Shown one piece after another: positions 36,768 through 45,094 of a stretch of DNA of 64,000 bases. Position numbers and translations under genes: made by a program. This DNA comes from Streptomyces sp. CCM_MD2014 (GTDB taxonomy: Bacteria; Actinomycetota; Actinomycetes; Streptomycetales; Streptomycetaceae), in contig NZ_CP009754.1 in NCBI RefSeq assembly GCF_000772045.1, positions 2,170,001 to 2,234,000 of the forward strand, in the 5' to 3' direction. Each line of letters opens with the position of its first letter. Position 1 is the first letter of the stretch. Below the pieces are notes generated by a model, which did no database searches, had not been told where the DNA came from, and saw only the letters and a program-made list of their open reading frames with translations.

Positions 36768-37625
36768 ATGATCAACGTGTCCGACCAGCACGTGCAGTAC
36801 GCCCCGAGGTCCCTCATCGTCACGCTCTACGGCGCCTACGGCCGTTTCGCGCCGGGCCCGGTGCCCGTCGCCGAGCTGATCCGGCTGCTGGCGGCGGTCG
36901 GGGTGGACGCGCCCTCCGTACGCTCGTCCGTGTCCCGGCTGAAGCGGCGCGGTCTGCTGCTGCCCGCCCGTACGGCCGAGGGCGCGGCCGGTTACGAACT
37001 CTCCGCCGAGGCGCGCGAGTTGCTGGACGACGGCGACCGGCGCGTCTACGCCACCGCGCCCCGTGAGGACGAGGGCTGGGTGCTCGCCGTGTTCTCCGTG
37101 CCCGAGTCGGAGCGGCAGAAGCGGCACGTCCTGCGCTCGCGCCTGGCCGGTCTCGGCTTCGGCACCGCCGCACCCGGCGTGTGGATCGCCCCGGCCCGGC
37201 TGTACGAGGAGACCCGGCACGCCCTGGGACGCCTGGGTCTGGACTCCTACGTGGACTTCTTCCGCGGTGAGCACCTGGGCTTCGCGCCGACCGCCGAGGC
37301 GGTGGCCCGCTGGTGGGACCTGGCCGCCATCGCCAAGGAGCACGAGGCGTTCCTCGACCGGCACGCGCGCGTCCTGCACGCGTGGGAGCGCCGCGCGGAC
37401 ACCCCGCCCGAGGAGGCCTACCGCGACTACCTCCTCGCCCTGGACTCGTGGCGGCACCTGCCCTACGCGGACCCGGGGCTGCCCGCCCGGCTGCTGCCCG
37501 AAAACTGGCCGGGCACGCGCTCGGCGGCCGTGTTCCGGGCGCTGCACGAACGGCTGCACGACGCGGGTGCCCGTTATGCGGACATGGGGCCCGTCACGGG
37601 ACCAACTCCACCTTCCGGGCAGTGA
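36768..37625 (+). CDS. PaaX family transcriptional regulator
   Basis: 285 residues: N-terminal winged helix (SLIVTLYGAYGRFAPGPVPVAELIRLLAAVGVDAPSVRSSVSRLKRRGLL), central PaaX domain (WVLAVFSVPESERQKRHVLRSRLAGLGFGTAAPGVWIAP), and C-terminal FLDRHARV...YLLALDSWRHLPYADPGLPARLLPENWPG. PaaX represses phenylacetate genes and responds to an acyl-CoA, so an aryl-CoA is the expected ligand here. It sits directly behind the ligase gene; the regulated sites are probably the two matching 28-bp modules. Start could be ATG 36768 or GTG 36777. Confidence 0.93.
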   Translation: MINVSDQHVQYAPRSLIVTLYGAYGRFAPGPVPVAELIRLLAAVGVDAPSVRSSVSRLKRRGLLLPARTAEGAAGYELSAEARELLDDGDRRVYATAPREDEGWVLAVFSVPESERQKRHVLRSRLAGLGFGTAAPGVWIAPARLYEETRHALGRLGLDSYVDFFRGEHLGFAPTAEAVARWWDLAAIAKEHEAFLDRHARVLHAWERRADTPPEEAYRDYLLALDSWRHLPYADPGLPARLLPENWPGTRSAAVFRALHERLHDAGARYADMGPVTGPTPPSGQ

Positions 37626-37636
37626 TTCACATCACA
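37621..37636. promoter_or_regulatory. CRP-like palindrome upstream of sulfotransferase gene
   Basis: AGTGATTCACATCACA fits TGTGA-N6-TCACA at 9 of 10 half-site bases and nearly fits the GTG-N6-GNCAC pattern described for Streptomyces Crp. It overlaps the end of the PaaX-like gene, 73 bases before the next start. One occurrence of a short motif, so weak evidence. Confidence 0.35.
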
Positions 37637-37708
37637 TTTTAGCGGGATGAGCGAACCCTCAGCCCTCTCAGATCCTCTTCTCAGGTTTCTCACCTACCGT
37701 GCGGACGC

Positions 37709-38608
37709 ATGAGTCTCGCGCGCAACTTGAACCGGGCCCTCACCGTCACCACCGGCCTCCAGGTACGGAGAGCACCCCAGGCGGCGAAGGGGAAGCAGGG
37801 GAAGAAGTCCGCCGCGGCCAAGCCCGCGGCACGGCAGCAGGCCGACTACCGATGTCCGCCGGCCGGGGAACTGCCGACCGAGCGCCTGCTGCGCCGGCCC
37901 GTCTTCATCATCTCGTCCATCCGTTCCGGCTCCACCCTGCTGCGCATGATGATGGGCGCCCATCCTCGGCTGCACGCCCCGCACGAGCTGCACATCGGGC
38001 GGCTGGAGGTCGCCTGCACCAACTGGCACTCCGAGCGTGCGATGGGCGAACTCGGCCTGCGGCGCGGCGACCTGGAGCACCTGTTGTGGGACCGCGTCCT
38101 GCACCGCGAACTCACCAGGTCCGGCAAGGACCACGTGGTCGAGAAGACCCCGGCCAACGCGTACATGTACCGGCGTCTCAAGGACTGCTGGCCCGACGCG
38201 CGCTTCGTCTTCCTGCTGCGCCACCCCGCGTCGATCGCCCGTTCCTGGCACGAGAGCGACCCCGTGAAACGGCCGCACGAGACGGCCGTCACGGATGTGC
38301 TGCGCTACATGACGGCCGTGGAGGAGGCCCGCACGGCCGACGCCGACGGCTTCACCGTGCGCTACGAGGACATCACCGACGACCCGGAGCGCGAGATGCG
38401 CCGCCTGTGCGCGTACCTCGACGTCGACTACGCGCCGGCCATGCTGAACTACGGCAGGAAGAGCAGCGCCGAACTGGTCAGGGGCCTGGGCGACTGGCGC
38501 GAGAACATCCGCACCGGCACCGTGCAGCCCGGCCGCGCGCTGCCGCGGGAGGACGAGATCCCTCAGCGGCTGCGTCCGATGTGCGCGGCCTGGGGCTACA
38601 CGTCCTGA
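37709..38608 (+). CDS. PAPS-dependent sulfotransferase family protein
   Basis: 299 residues. After a basic Lys/Ala-rich N-terminal extension (about 1-45), the sulfotransferase_3-type domain begins with the 5'-phosphosulfate loop PVFIISSIRSGSTLLRMMM and has the 3'-phosphate segment FVFLLRHPASIARSWHES, then YEDITDDPEREMRRLCAYLDV. Such enzymes move sulfate from PAPS to an alcohol or amine; the acceptor is unknown. It lies between the two halves of the aryl-CoA cluster but carries no obvious link to it. Its end overlaps the end of the convergent monooxygenase gene by 13 bases. Confidence 0.9.
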   Translation: MSLARNLNRALTVTTGLQVRRAPQAAKGKQGKKSAAAKPAARQQADYRCPPAGELPTERLLRRPVFIISSIRSGSTLLRMMMGAHPRLHAPHELHIGRLEVACTNWHSERAMGELGLRRGDLEHLLWDRVLHRELTRSGKDHVVEKTPANAYMYRRLKDCWPDARFVFLLRHPASIARSWHESDPVKRPHETAVTDVLRYMTAVEEARTADADGFTVRYEDITDDPEREMRRLCAYLDVDYAPAMLNYGRKSSAELVRGLGDWRENIRTGTVQPGRALPREDEIPQRLRPMCAAWGYTS

Positions 38609-41001
38609 CGCGGGCCGTGCAGCGTCAGCCGCGGTTTGGGGGCGTCGGTGCGTCCGGTGCGCGGCGGTCGGCTGCCCGCCCGGTACGGCGCCGGCCAGAC
38701 GGCGCCCGGCCCGTCGTAGCCCTGCTCGGCGGCGGCGTGCAGCGTCCAGTGCGGGTCGTAGAGGTGGGGGCGGGCCAGCGCGCACAGGTCGGTGCGTCCG
38801 GCCAGGATCAGCGAGTTGACGTCGTCCCAGGAGGAGATCGCGCCGACGGCGATCACCGGCACCCCCGCCTCGTGCCGGATGCGGTCGGCGTACGGCGTCT
38901 GGTACGACCGCCCGAACTCGGGGCGTTCACCGGACACCACCTGGCCGGTGGACACGTCGACGGCGTCGGCGCCGTGCGCGGCGAAGGCCCGGGCGATCTC
39001 CACCGCCTCCTCGCCGCTCGTGCCGCCCTCGGCCCAGTCGGTGGCGGAGATCCGTACGGTCATGGGCCGTTCGCCGGGCCACACCTCGCGTACGGCGTCG
39101 AAGACCTCCAGCGGGAAACGCAGCCGCTTCTCCAGTGAGCCGCCGTAGGCGTCGGTGCGGTGGTTGGTGAGCGGGGAGAGGAAGCCGGAGAGCAGATAGC
39201 CGTGGGCGCAGTGCAGTTCGAGCAGGTCGAAGCGGGCGTCGGCGGCCCGTTCGGCGGCGGCCCTGAACTGCTGACGTACGTCGGTGAGCTGGGCCCGGGA
39301 CAGTTCGCGCGGGATCTGGCTGCCCGGCCGGTACGGCAGCGGGGAGGGGGCCACGAGGGGCCAGTTGCCGTCGGGCAGCGGTTCGTCCATGCCCTCCCAC
39401 ATCAGGCGGGTCGAGCCCTTGCGGCCGCTGTGGCCGAGCTGCACGCCGATCGCGGTGCCGGGCGCGCTGTCGTGCACGAAGTCGGTGATCCGCCGCCACG
39501 CCTCGCCCTGGCGGCCGGTGTAGAGGCCCGCGCAGCCGGGGGTGATGCGGCCCTCGGGGCTGACGCACACCATCTCGGTCATCACCAGGGCGGCCCCGCC
39601 CAGGGCCCTGGCCCCGAGGTGGACCAGGTGGAAGTCGCCGGGGACGCCGTCGGTGGCCGAGTACATGTCCATCGCGGAGACGACGACGCGGTTGCGCAGG
39701 GTCAGGCCGCGCAGCCGGAACGGGGTGAACATCGGCGGTGTGCCGGGCGGGCAGCCGAACTCGCGCTCGACGGAGTCGGTGAAGCCGGCGTCGCGCAGCC
39801 GCAGGTTCTCGTGGGTGACCCGGCGGCTGCGGGTGAGCAGGTTGAAGGCGAACTGGCGCGGTGGCTGGCCGAGGTACCGGGCCAGGTCCTCGAACCACTC
39901 CAGGCTGGCCTTGGCGGCCCGCTGCGTGGACGCGACGACGGGGCGCCGCTCCTCCTCGTAGGCGGCGAGTGCCTGCGGGAGGGCGGGCTGTTCCTCCAGA
40001 CAGGCGGCGAGCGCGAGGGCGTCCTCCACGGCGAGTTTGGTGCCGGAGCCGATGGAGAAGTGGGCGGTGTGGGCGGCGTCGCCGAGCAGGACGACGTTGC
40101 CGTGCGACCAGCGTTCGTTGACGACCGTGCGGAAGGTGGTCCACGCGGACTTGTTGGACCGCAGGGGGCGGCCGCCGAGGGCGCCGGCGAAGATCTTGGC
40201 GCAGCGGGCGGTGGACTCCGCCTCGTCGAGCTCGTCGAAGCCGGCCGCCCGCCAGACCTCCTCGCGCATCTCGACGATGACGGTGGAGGCGTCGGGTGCG
40301 TAGGGGTAGCCGTGCAGTTGCATCACGCCGTGCTCGGTCTCGGCGATCTCGAAGCGGAAGGCGTCGAAGGCGAAGTCGGCGGCGAGCCAGATGTAGCGGC
40401 AGCGGTGGGGCGTGAGCCGCGGCCGGAAGACGTCGCGGTACGCCTCGCGGGTGGCGCTGTGCACGCCGTCGGCGGCGACGACGAGGTCGTGGGTCCGTGC
40501 GAGGCGGTCCGGGGGCGGTGCCTCGGTGCGAAAGCGCAGGTCCACGCCGAGGTCGCGGCAGCGGTCGTGCAGGATCTCCAGGAGGCGGCGGCGGCCGAGG
40601 GCGGCGAAGCGGTGTCCTCCGGAGGTGTGGCGGGTGCCTCGGTGGACGATGTCGATGTCGTCCCAGCGGACGAAGTGGGCCTTGAGTGCCTCGTAGACGA
40701 CGGGGTCGGCGTGCTCGATGCCGCCCAGGGTCTCGTCGGAGAGGACCACGCCGAAGCCGAAGGTGTCGTCGGGGGCGTTGCGCTCGTAGACGGTGATCTC
40801 GCGGTCGGGGGCCAGGCGTTTGAGGAGGGCGGCGGTGTAGAGGCCGCCGGGGCCGCCACCGACAATGGCGATGCGGTGAGGGTGGTTGCGGTTGTCCCGC
40901 GGGTGCGGGTTCGTTGTGGCTGGTCGCGCCCCGCGGCGGAGCCGCTGATCGACACAGCCCCGCGCCCCTGAGGTTGGCGTGCTCCCCCGCGTTGACAACA
41001 T
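38596..41001 (-). CDS. Bifunctional FAD monooxygenase / OYE-family reductase (2-aminobenzoyl-CoA or salicylyl-CoA type)
   Basis: 801 residues. Part 1 (about 43-415) is a class A flavin monooxygenase: RIAIVGGGPGGLYTAALLKR, the DG motif VVAADGVHSATRE, and GDAAHTAHFSIGSGTKLAVEDA. Part 2 (about 425-775) is an old-yellow-enzyme barrel: FTPFRLRGLTLRNRVVVSAM, HLGARALGG, GVQLGHSGRKGS, FDLLELHCAHGYLLSGFLSP. This fusion is that of Azoarcus 2-aminobenzoyl-CoA monooxygenase/reductase, which hydroxylates and then reduces the ring of the CoA thioester; databases also call it salicylyl-CoA 5-hydroxylase. ATG 41001 has AGGGAGG at 7 bases. The first about 40 codons derive from a dispersed intergenic repeat, an odd N-terminal extension. 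Confidence 0.92.
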   Translation of the reverse strand: MLSTRGSTPTSGARGCVDQRLRRGARPATTNPHPRDNRNHPHRIAIVGGGPGGLYTAALLKRLAPDREITVYERNAPDDTFGFGVVLSDETLGGIEHADPVVYEALKAHFVRWDDIDIVHRGTRHTSGGHRFAALGRRRLLEILHDRCRDLGVDLRFRTEAPPPDRLARTHDLVVAADGVHSATREAYRDVFRPRLTPHRCRYIWLAADFAFDAFRFEIAETEHGVMQLHGYPYAPDASTVIVEMREEVWRAAGFDELDEAESTARCAKIFAGALGGRPLRSNKSAWTTFRTVVNERWSHGNVVLLGDAAHTAHFSIGSGTKLAVEDALALAACLEEQPALPQALAAYEEERRPVVASTQRAAKASLEWFEDLARYLGQPPRQFAFNLLTRSRRVTHENLRLRDAGFTDSVEREFGCPPGTPPMFTPFRLRGLTLRNRVVVSAMDMYSATDGVPGDFHLVHLGARALGGAALVMTEMVCVSPEGRITPGCAGLYTGRQGEAWRRITDFVHDSAPGTAIGVQLGHSGRKGSTRLMWEGMDEPLPDGNWPLVAPSPLPYRPGSQIPRELSRAQLTDVRQQFRAAAERAADARFDLLELHCAHGYLLSGFLSPLTNHRTDAYGGSLEKRLRFPLEVFDAVREVWPGERPMTVRISATDWAEGGTSGEEAVEIARAFAAHGADAVDVSTGQVVSGERPEFGRSYQTPYADRIRHEAGVPVIAVGAISSWDDVNSLILAGRTDLCALARPHLYDPHWTLHAAAEQGYDGPGAVWPAPYRAGSRPPRTGRTDAPKPRLTLHGPRQDV
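40898..40974. repeat. Dispersed Streptomyces intergenic repeat inside the 5' end of the monooxygenase gene
   Basis: The text GGTGCGGGTTCGTTGTGGCTGG followed by TCGCGC, a GC-rich hairpin (CGCGGCGGAGCCGC) and ACAGCCCCGCGCCCCTGA is the wording of a repeat often seen between Streptomyces genes (GCGGGT-GGCTGGTCGCGC...CCCGCGCCCCT). Here it lies downstream of the ribosome site and start codon, so it is translated in frame. Recognition is from memory; no second copy is in the window. Confidence 0.55.
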
Positions 41002-41005
41002 CTCC

Positions 41006-41833
41006 CTACCTCCCTTGCCACTTCGGGGGGCGTTTTTCCGTGAAGGACGCGTGGAATTCGGCGTAGTCGTCGCCCGTCATCAGGAGGGCCTGCGTGGACG
41101 CGTCCAGTTCGATCGCTGCCGCGAGCGGCATGTCGAGCTCCGCCGTCAGGAGGGCCTTGGTCTGGGCGTACGCCAGCGCCGGTCCGTCGGCCAGGCGGCG
41201 GGCCAGGGTGTGGGCGGCCTCGTCGGCGCGACCCTCCTCGGTCAGTTCGCTGATCAGGCCGATGCGCTCGGCCTCGGGCGCGCGGACCGTGTCGCCGAGC
41301 ATCAGCAGGCGGGTGGCGTGACCGAGGCCCACGACGCGGGGCAGCAGGTACGCGGCGCCCATGTCGCCGCCGGACAGGCCGACGCGGGTGAAGAGGAAGG
41401 CGAAGCGGGCGGAGGGGTCGGCGACGCGGAAGTCGGCGGCCAGGGCGAGGACGGCGCCCGCACCGGCGGCGACGCCGTGCAGGGCGGCGATCACCGGGAA
41501 CGGGCACTCCCGCACCGCCCGCACCACCTGGCCCGTCATCCGGTTGAAGTCGAGCAGCGTCGCGGTGTCCATGGACAGGGTGGCGCCGATGATCTCGTCC
41601 ACGTCGCCGCCGGAGCAGAAGCCGCGCCCCTCGCCGGCCAGCACCAGGGCGCGCACGGACCGCCGGCGGGACAGCTCGGCGAGCAGGTCGCGCAGGTCGG
41701 CGTAGGCCTCGAAGGTGAGCGCGTTGAGCTTGTCGGGGCGGGCGAGGGTGACGGTGGCGACGCCGTCGGTGATCTCGACACGCAGGTGCCGCCAGTCGGG
41801 GGTGGGGGCGGCCGAGCCGGTGAAGGGACTCAT
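41006..41833 (-). CDS. Enoyl-CoA hydratase/isomerase (crotonase) family protein
   Basis: 275 residues, single crotonase domain: VTLARPDKLNALTFEAYADL, oxyanion strand GEGRGFCSGGDVDEII, ALHGVAAGAGAVLALAADFRVADPSARFAF, RVGLSGGDMGAAYLLPRVVG. The two glutamates of true enoyl-CoA hydratases are not at their usual places (Val and Thr there). An Asp in SGGDMG stands where ring-opening relatives such as BadI or MenB place theirs, so hydrolytic ring cleavage of a cyclic oxo-acyl-CoA is a fair guess. ATG 41833 lies 10 bases from a GATAAC -10 (41849-41844), giving an almost leaderless mRNA. It ends 4 bases before the monooxygenase start. Confidence 0.92.
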   Translation of the reverse strand: MSPFTGSAAPTPDWRHLRVEITDGVATVTLARPDKLNALTFEAYADLRDLLAELSRRRSVRALVLAGEGRGFCSGGDVDEIIGATLSMDTATLLDFNRMTGQVVRAVRECPFPVIAALHGVAAGAGAVLALAADFRVADPSARFAFLFTRVGLSGGDMGAAYLLPRVVGLGHATRLLMLGDTVRAPEAERIGLISELTEEGRADEAAHTLARRLADGPALAYAQTKALLTAELDMPLAAAIELDASTQALLMTGDDYAEFHASFTEKRPPKWQGR

Positions 41834-41843
41834 GACACTCGAA

Positions 41844-41871
41844 GTTATCACCCATCCGTGACTGTCGTCAC
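41844..41871. promoter_or_regulatory. Shared promoter/operator module B (aryl-CoA regulon)
   Basis: GTTATC, 9 bases, TGACTGTCGTCAC: identical in fixed bases and spacing to module A at 34995-35022. Leftward it gives GTGACG -16- GATAAC in front of the crotonase-monooxygenase operon, with the GTGAC-TGTC-GTCAC inverted repeat over the -35. Confidence 0.72.
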
Positions 41872-42026
41872 GAGTGCGCGATAAAGCACGGAGGGTGCCG
41901 GAGGCACCGTGTCGAGGGGCGAAGGTCCCGAGGGGTGCCCGTCGAACGGCTCTGCCGGGTGGCGCCGTACCATTCATAAGGTCGAAAGCAGGACAGGACG
42001 CCCCTGCTCCACGAAACGGACCTGCC

Positions 42027-42467
42027 GTGCACGATCACTCCCCCGCACCCGCCTCCTGGCGCATCGCGCTGCCGCACTCCGCCGCGGCCGTGCCGGTGGC
42101 GCGTGCGCTGGTGCGCAACGCCCTGGCCGAGCTGGAGCACACGGCCGACGGGGACACCGCGGAGCTGCTCACGGCGGAGCTGGTCGCCAACGCCGTGGAG
42201 CACACCTCGGTGGGCCGGACACCGATCGAGCTGGTGGTGGAGCTGAGGCCGACCGGCTGCCAGGTCGAGGTGCACGACCCGGACCCGTCACCGCCCGCCG
42301 ACCTCACCCGGCCGGACGTGGAGCCGCCCGACCCGTGGCGCGAGGGCGGGCGCGGTCTGCTGCTGATCCGCGCCCTCAGCTCGTCCTGCGGCCACCGGCC
42401 CACCGGGGCGGGCAAGGCGGTCTGGTTCAGGCTTCCTGCGGTACCCGCTCAGCGTCGTCCGCACTGA
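42027..42467 (+). CDS. ATP-binding protein, anti-sigma factor (RsbW-like) family
   Basis: 146 residues of the HATPase_c_2 type: ALPHSAAAVPVARALVRNAL, N-box ELVANAVEHT, G1-like EVHDPDPSPP, and the lid GGRGLLLIRALSSSCG with GAGKAVWF at the end. These stand-alone kinases or anti-sigma regulators are very numerous in Streptomyces; the partner cannot be inferred. GTG at 42027 follows ACGGA. The last 41 bases overlap the end of the convergent permease gene. Confidence 0.88.
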   Translation: MHDHSPAPASWRIALPHSAAAVPVARALVRNALAELEHTADGDTAELLTAELVANAVEHTSVGRTPIELVVELRPTGCQVEVHDPDPSPPADLTRPDVEPPDPWREGGRGLLLIRALSSSCGHRPTGAGKAVWFRLPAVPAQRRPH

Positions 42468-43866
42468 CGGCGGCCCGGGCCAGGCGGGAGTGGCGGCGGC
42501 CGTAGGCGCCGTAGACCAGCAGGCCCACCGCGAGGAAGACCGCGAACTGCAGCCAGGTCGCACCGCCCGTCTCGTACATCAGGTACAGGCAGAAGCCGAC
42601 CCCGAGCAGCGGCGTGACCGGGTACAGCGGGACCCGGAAGGTACGGGCGAGTCCCGGTTCGCGGCGGCGCAGGGTGATCACCGAGACGTTGACGGCGGCC
42701 ATCGTGGCGAGGGTGCCGATGGTGCACAGGTTGACCACCGCGTCGAGCGGGGCGAAGGCGGCCGGGAGGGCGAAGACCACGCCGACGATCAGGGTGCCGG
42801 CGACGGGCGTCGCGGTGCGCGGGGAGACCTTCTCGAAGACCCGGGGGATCAGTCCGTCCCGGGACATCGACAGCAGGATGCGGGTCTGGCCGTACATCAC
42901 GGCGAGCACCACCGAGGCGATGGCGACGACCGCGCCGAAGGCGACCACGCCGCCGCCGATCGCGGAGCCGGTGACCTCGTCGACGACGTAGGAGAGCGCG
43001 GCGGGCCGGTCGCCGACCTGGTCGCCGCCGACGGCGCCGATCGCGGCGACGGCGACCGCGCAGTACAGCAGGGTGACCAGGCCGATGCAGACCAGGATCG
43101 CGACGGGGATGTCCCGGCGCGGGTTCTTGGCCTCCTCGCCGGCCGTGGTGATCGCGTCGAAGCCGATGTACGAGAAGAAGGCGGCCGTGGTGCCGGCGCC
43201 GATGCCGCCGAGGCCGGCCGGGGAGAACGGGGTGAGGTTGCCGTCCTCGAAGGCGTAGAAGCCGATGGCGCAGAAGGCGAGCAGGACGGCCAGCTTGAGG
43301 ACGGCCATGGCGGCCGTGGCGCGGGCGCTCTCCCGCACCCCGCGCACCAGCAGCACGCAGGCCAGGGCGATGACGATCACCGCGGGCAGGTTGACGGCGC
43401 CGCCGTCGCCGGGGCCCGCGGACAGGGCGTGCGGGAGCTGTACGCCGAGGACGCTGTCGAGCAGTTCGTTGACGTACTGGCTCCAGCCGACGGCGACCGC
43501 CGAGACCGACACGCCGTACTCCAGGAGCAGGCACCAGCCGACGAGGAACGCGGTGCGCTCGCCGAGCCCCGCGTAGGCGAAGGAGTACGAGGAGCCGGAG
43601 ACCGGGATCGCGCCGCCCAGCTCGGCGAAGGAGAACGCGGTGAACACGCAGGTGATCGCTGCCAGGACGAAGGAGACGACGACGGCCGGGCCGGCCTCGG
43701 CCACGGAGTCGGACAGGCCGACGAAGATGCCGGTGCCGACGATCGCGCCGACGCCGAAGCAGACGAGCTGGAACAGCCCCATCGTGCGCTTGAGGCCGTG
43801 GCCTTCGCGGTCGGCGCCGGATTCGGCGACCAGCAGGTGGGGGGACTTGACGCGGGAAGCGGGCAT
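42427..43866 (-). CDS. APC family amino acid permease
   Basis: 479 residues with about 12 membrane helices. The first helix carries the APC signature QLVCFGVGAIVGTGIFVGLSD, then SFAELGGAIPVSGSSYSFAYAGLGE and FFSYIGFDAITTAGEEAKNPRRDIP, as in cationic amino acid transporters. ATG 43866 is chosen since the cytoplasmic leader MPASRVKSPHLLVAESG precedes helix 1. It lies on the same strand 128 bases after argF of the arginine deiminase cluster, so arginine or ornithine transport is plausible but not shown. Confidence 0.92.
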   Translation of the reverse strand: MPASRVKSPHLLVAESGADREGHGLKRTMGLFQLVCFGVGAIVGTGIFVGLSDSVAEAGPAVVVSFVLAAITCVFTAFSFAELGGAIPVSGSSYSFAYAGLGERTAFLVGWCLLLEYGVSVSAVAVGWSQYVNELLDSVLGVQLPHALSAGPGDGGAVNLPAVIVIALACVLLVRGVRESARATAAMAVLKLAVLLAFCAIGFYAFEDGNLTPFSPAGLGGIGAGTTAAFFSYIGFDAITTAGEEAKNPRRDIPVAILVCIGLVTLLYCAVAVAAIGAVGGDQVGDRPAALSYVVDEVTGSAIGGGVVAFGAVVAIASVVLAVMYGQTRILLSMSRDGLIPRVFEKVSPRTATPVAGTLIVGVVFALPAAFAPLDAVVNLCTIGTLATMAAVNVSVITLRRREPGLARTFRVPLYPVTPLLGVGFCLYLMYETGGATWLQFAVFLAVGLLVYGAYGRRHSRLARAAVSADDAERVPQEA

Positions 43867-43994
43867 TGCGGGTGGTGCTCGTTTCTGGTGGTGCGGGGGG
43901 GCGCGACGGTGGTCGCGGCCGGCGGCACCGGAAGGGGTGGCTCCGGAACCGCCGGTCAGCATAGGTCCTGGTCGGGCGGGCTGTGAAGAAGAAG

Positions 43995-45002
43995 TCAGGC
44001 GAGGGTGGCCACGAGGACGGCCTTGATGGTGTGCAGACGGTTCTCCGCCTCGTCGAAGACGACGGAGTGCTCCGACTCGAAGACCTCGTCCGTGACCTCC
44101 AGGGAGTCGAGCCCGTGGGCCTCGAAGATCTCCTGGCCGACCTTGGTGCCCAGGTCGTGGAAGGCGGGCAGGCAGTGCAGGAACTTGACGTCCGGGTTGC
44201 CGGTGGCGCGCAGGACGTCCATGGTCACGGCGTAGGGCGCGAGGGCCTTGATGCGCTCGGCCCAGACCTCCTTGGGCTCGCCCATCGAGACCCAGACGTC
44301 GGTCACGACGAAATCGGCGCCGCGCACCCCCTCGGCCACGGTCTCGGTGAGGGTGATGCGCGCCCCGCTGGTCCGGGCGAGCGCGTTCGCCCGGTCGACG
44401 ACCTCCTGGGCGGGCCAGTAGGCCTTCGGGGCGACGATGCGCACGTCCATGCCGAGCAGGGCGCCGGTGACCAGGTAGGAGTTGCCCATGTTGAAGCGGG
44501 CGTCGCCGAGGTAGGCGAAGGTGATCTCCCGCAGGGGGCGGTCGCTGTGCTCGGTCATGGTGAGGACGTCGGCGAGCATCTGGGTGGGGTGCCAGTCGTC
44601 GGTCAGGCCGTTGTAGACGGGGACGCCCGCGAAGGCCGCCAGCTCCTCGACCTTGGCCTGGCTGTCGCCGCGGTACTCGATGCCGTCGAACATCCGCCCC
44701 AGCACGCGCGCGGTGTCCTTCACGGACTCCTTGTGGCCGATCTGCGAGCCGGCCGGGTCCAGGTACGTGGTCGAGGCGCCCTGGTCGGCGGCGGCGACCT
44801 CGAACGCGCAGCGGGTGCGGGTCGAGGTCTTCTCGAAGATCAGCGCGATGTTCTTGCCGGTGAGGTACCGCGTCTCGGTCCCGGCCCGCTTGGCGGCCTT
44901 CAGCTCCGCGGCCAGCTCGACCAGGCCGCGGAACTCCTCCTCGGTGACATCGAGCTCCTTGAGGAAGTGGCGGCCGGCGAGGGCGGTCGGGACTGTCGCC
45001 AT
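43995..45002 (-). CDS. argF: Ornithine carbamoyltransferase
   Basis: 335 residues. Carbamoyl-phosphate motif STRTRC (60-65), [12 protein letters not shown], and the ornithine/SMG region with DVWVSMGE and [10 protein letters not shown] (active Cys). In the arginine deiminase route it works in the catabolic direction, splitting citrulline to ornithine and carbamoyl phosphate; in biosynthesis the reverse. Adjacency to arcA favours the catabolic type (ArcB), but the sequence alone does not decide. Tandem ARG-box-like repeats lie 32-71 bases upstream of ATG 45002. Confidence 0.96.
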   Translation of the reverse strand: MATVPTALAGRHFLKELDVTEEEFRGLVELAAELKAAKRAGTETRYLTGKNIALIFEKTSTRTRCAFEVAAADQGASTTYLDPAGSQIGHKESVKDTARVLGRMFDGIEYRGDSQAKVEELAAFAGVPVYNGLTDDWHPTQMLADVLTMTEHSDRPLREITFAYLGDARFNMGNSYLVTGALLGMDVRIVAPKAYWPAQEVVDRANALARTSGARITLTETVAEGVRGADFVVTDVWVSMGEPKEVWAERIKALAPYAVTMDVLRATGNPDVKFLHCLPAFHDLGTKVGQEIFEAHGLDSLEVTDEVFESEHSVVFDEAENRLHTIKAVLVATLA

Positions 45003-45033
45003 GGGGGCACTCCAGAGGTGCGGGGTCGGGGAC

Positions 45034-45073
45034 TGACTTCTGGAAGTCTATACGAACTTCTGAATTTCTATAC
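45034..45073. promoter_or_regulatory. Tandem 20-bp repeats upstream of argF (candidate ArgR boxes)
   Basis: On the minus strand two adjacent units, GTATAGAAATTCAGAAGTTC and GTATAGACTTCCAGAAGTCA, agree at 14 of 20 positions. They are AT-rich against their surroundings and spaced by two helical turns. Paired ARG boxes bound by the ArgR hexamer have this spacing. The unit also contains an imperfect CTTCTG..CAGAAG palindrome. ArgR as the binder is inferred. Confidence 0.55.
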
Positions 45074-45094
45074 AGAAGGCTCCGCCCTGCCCCT

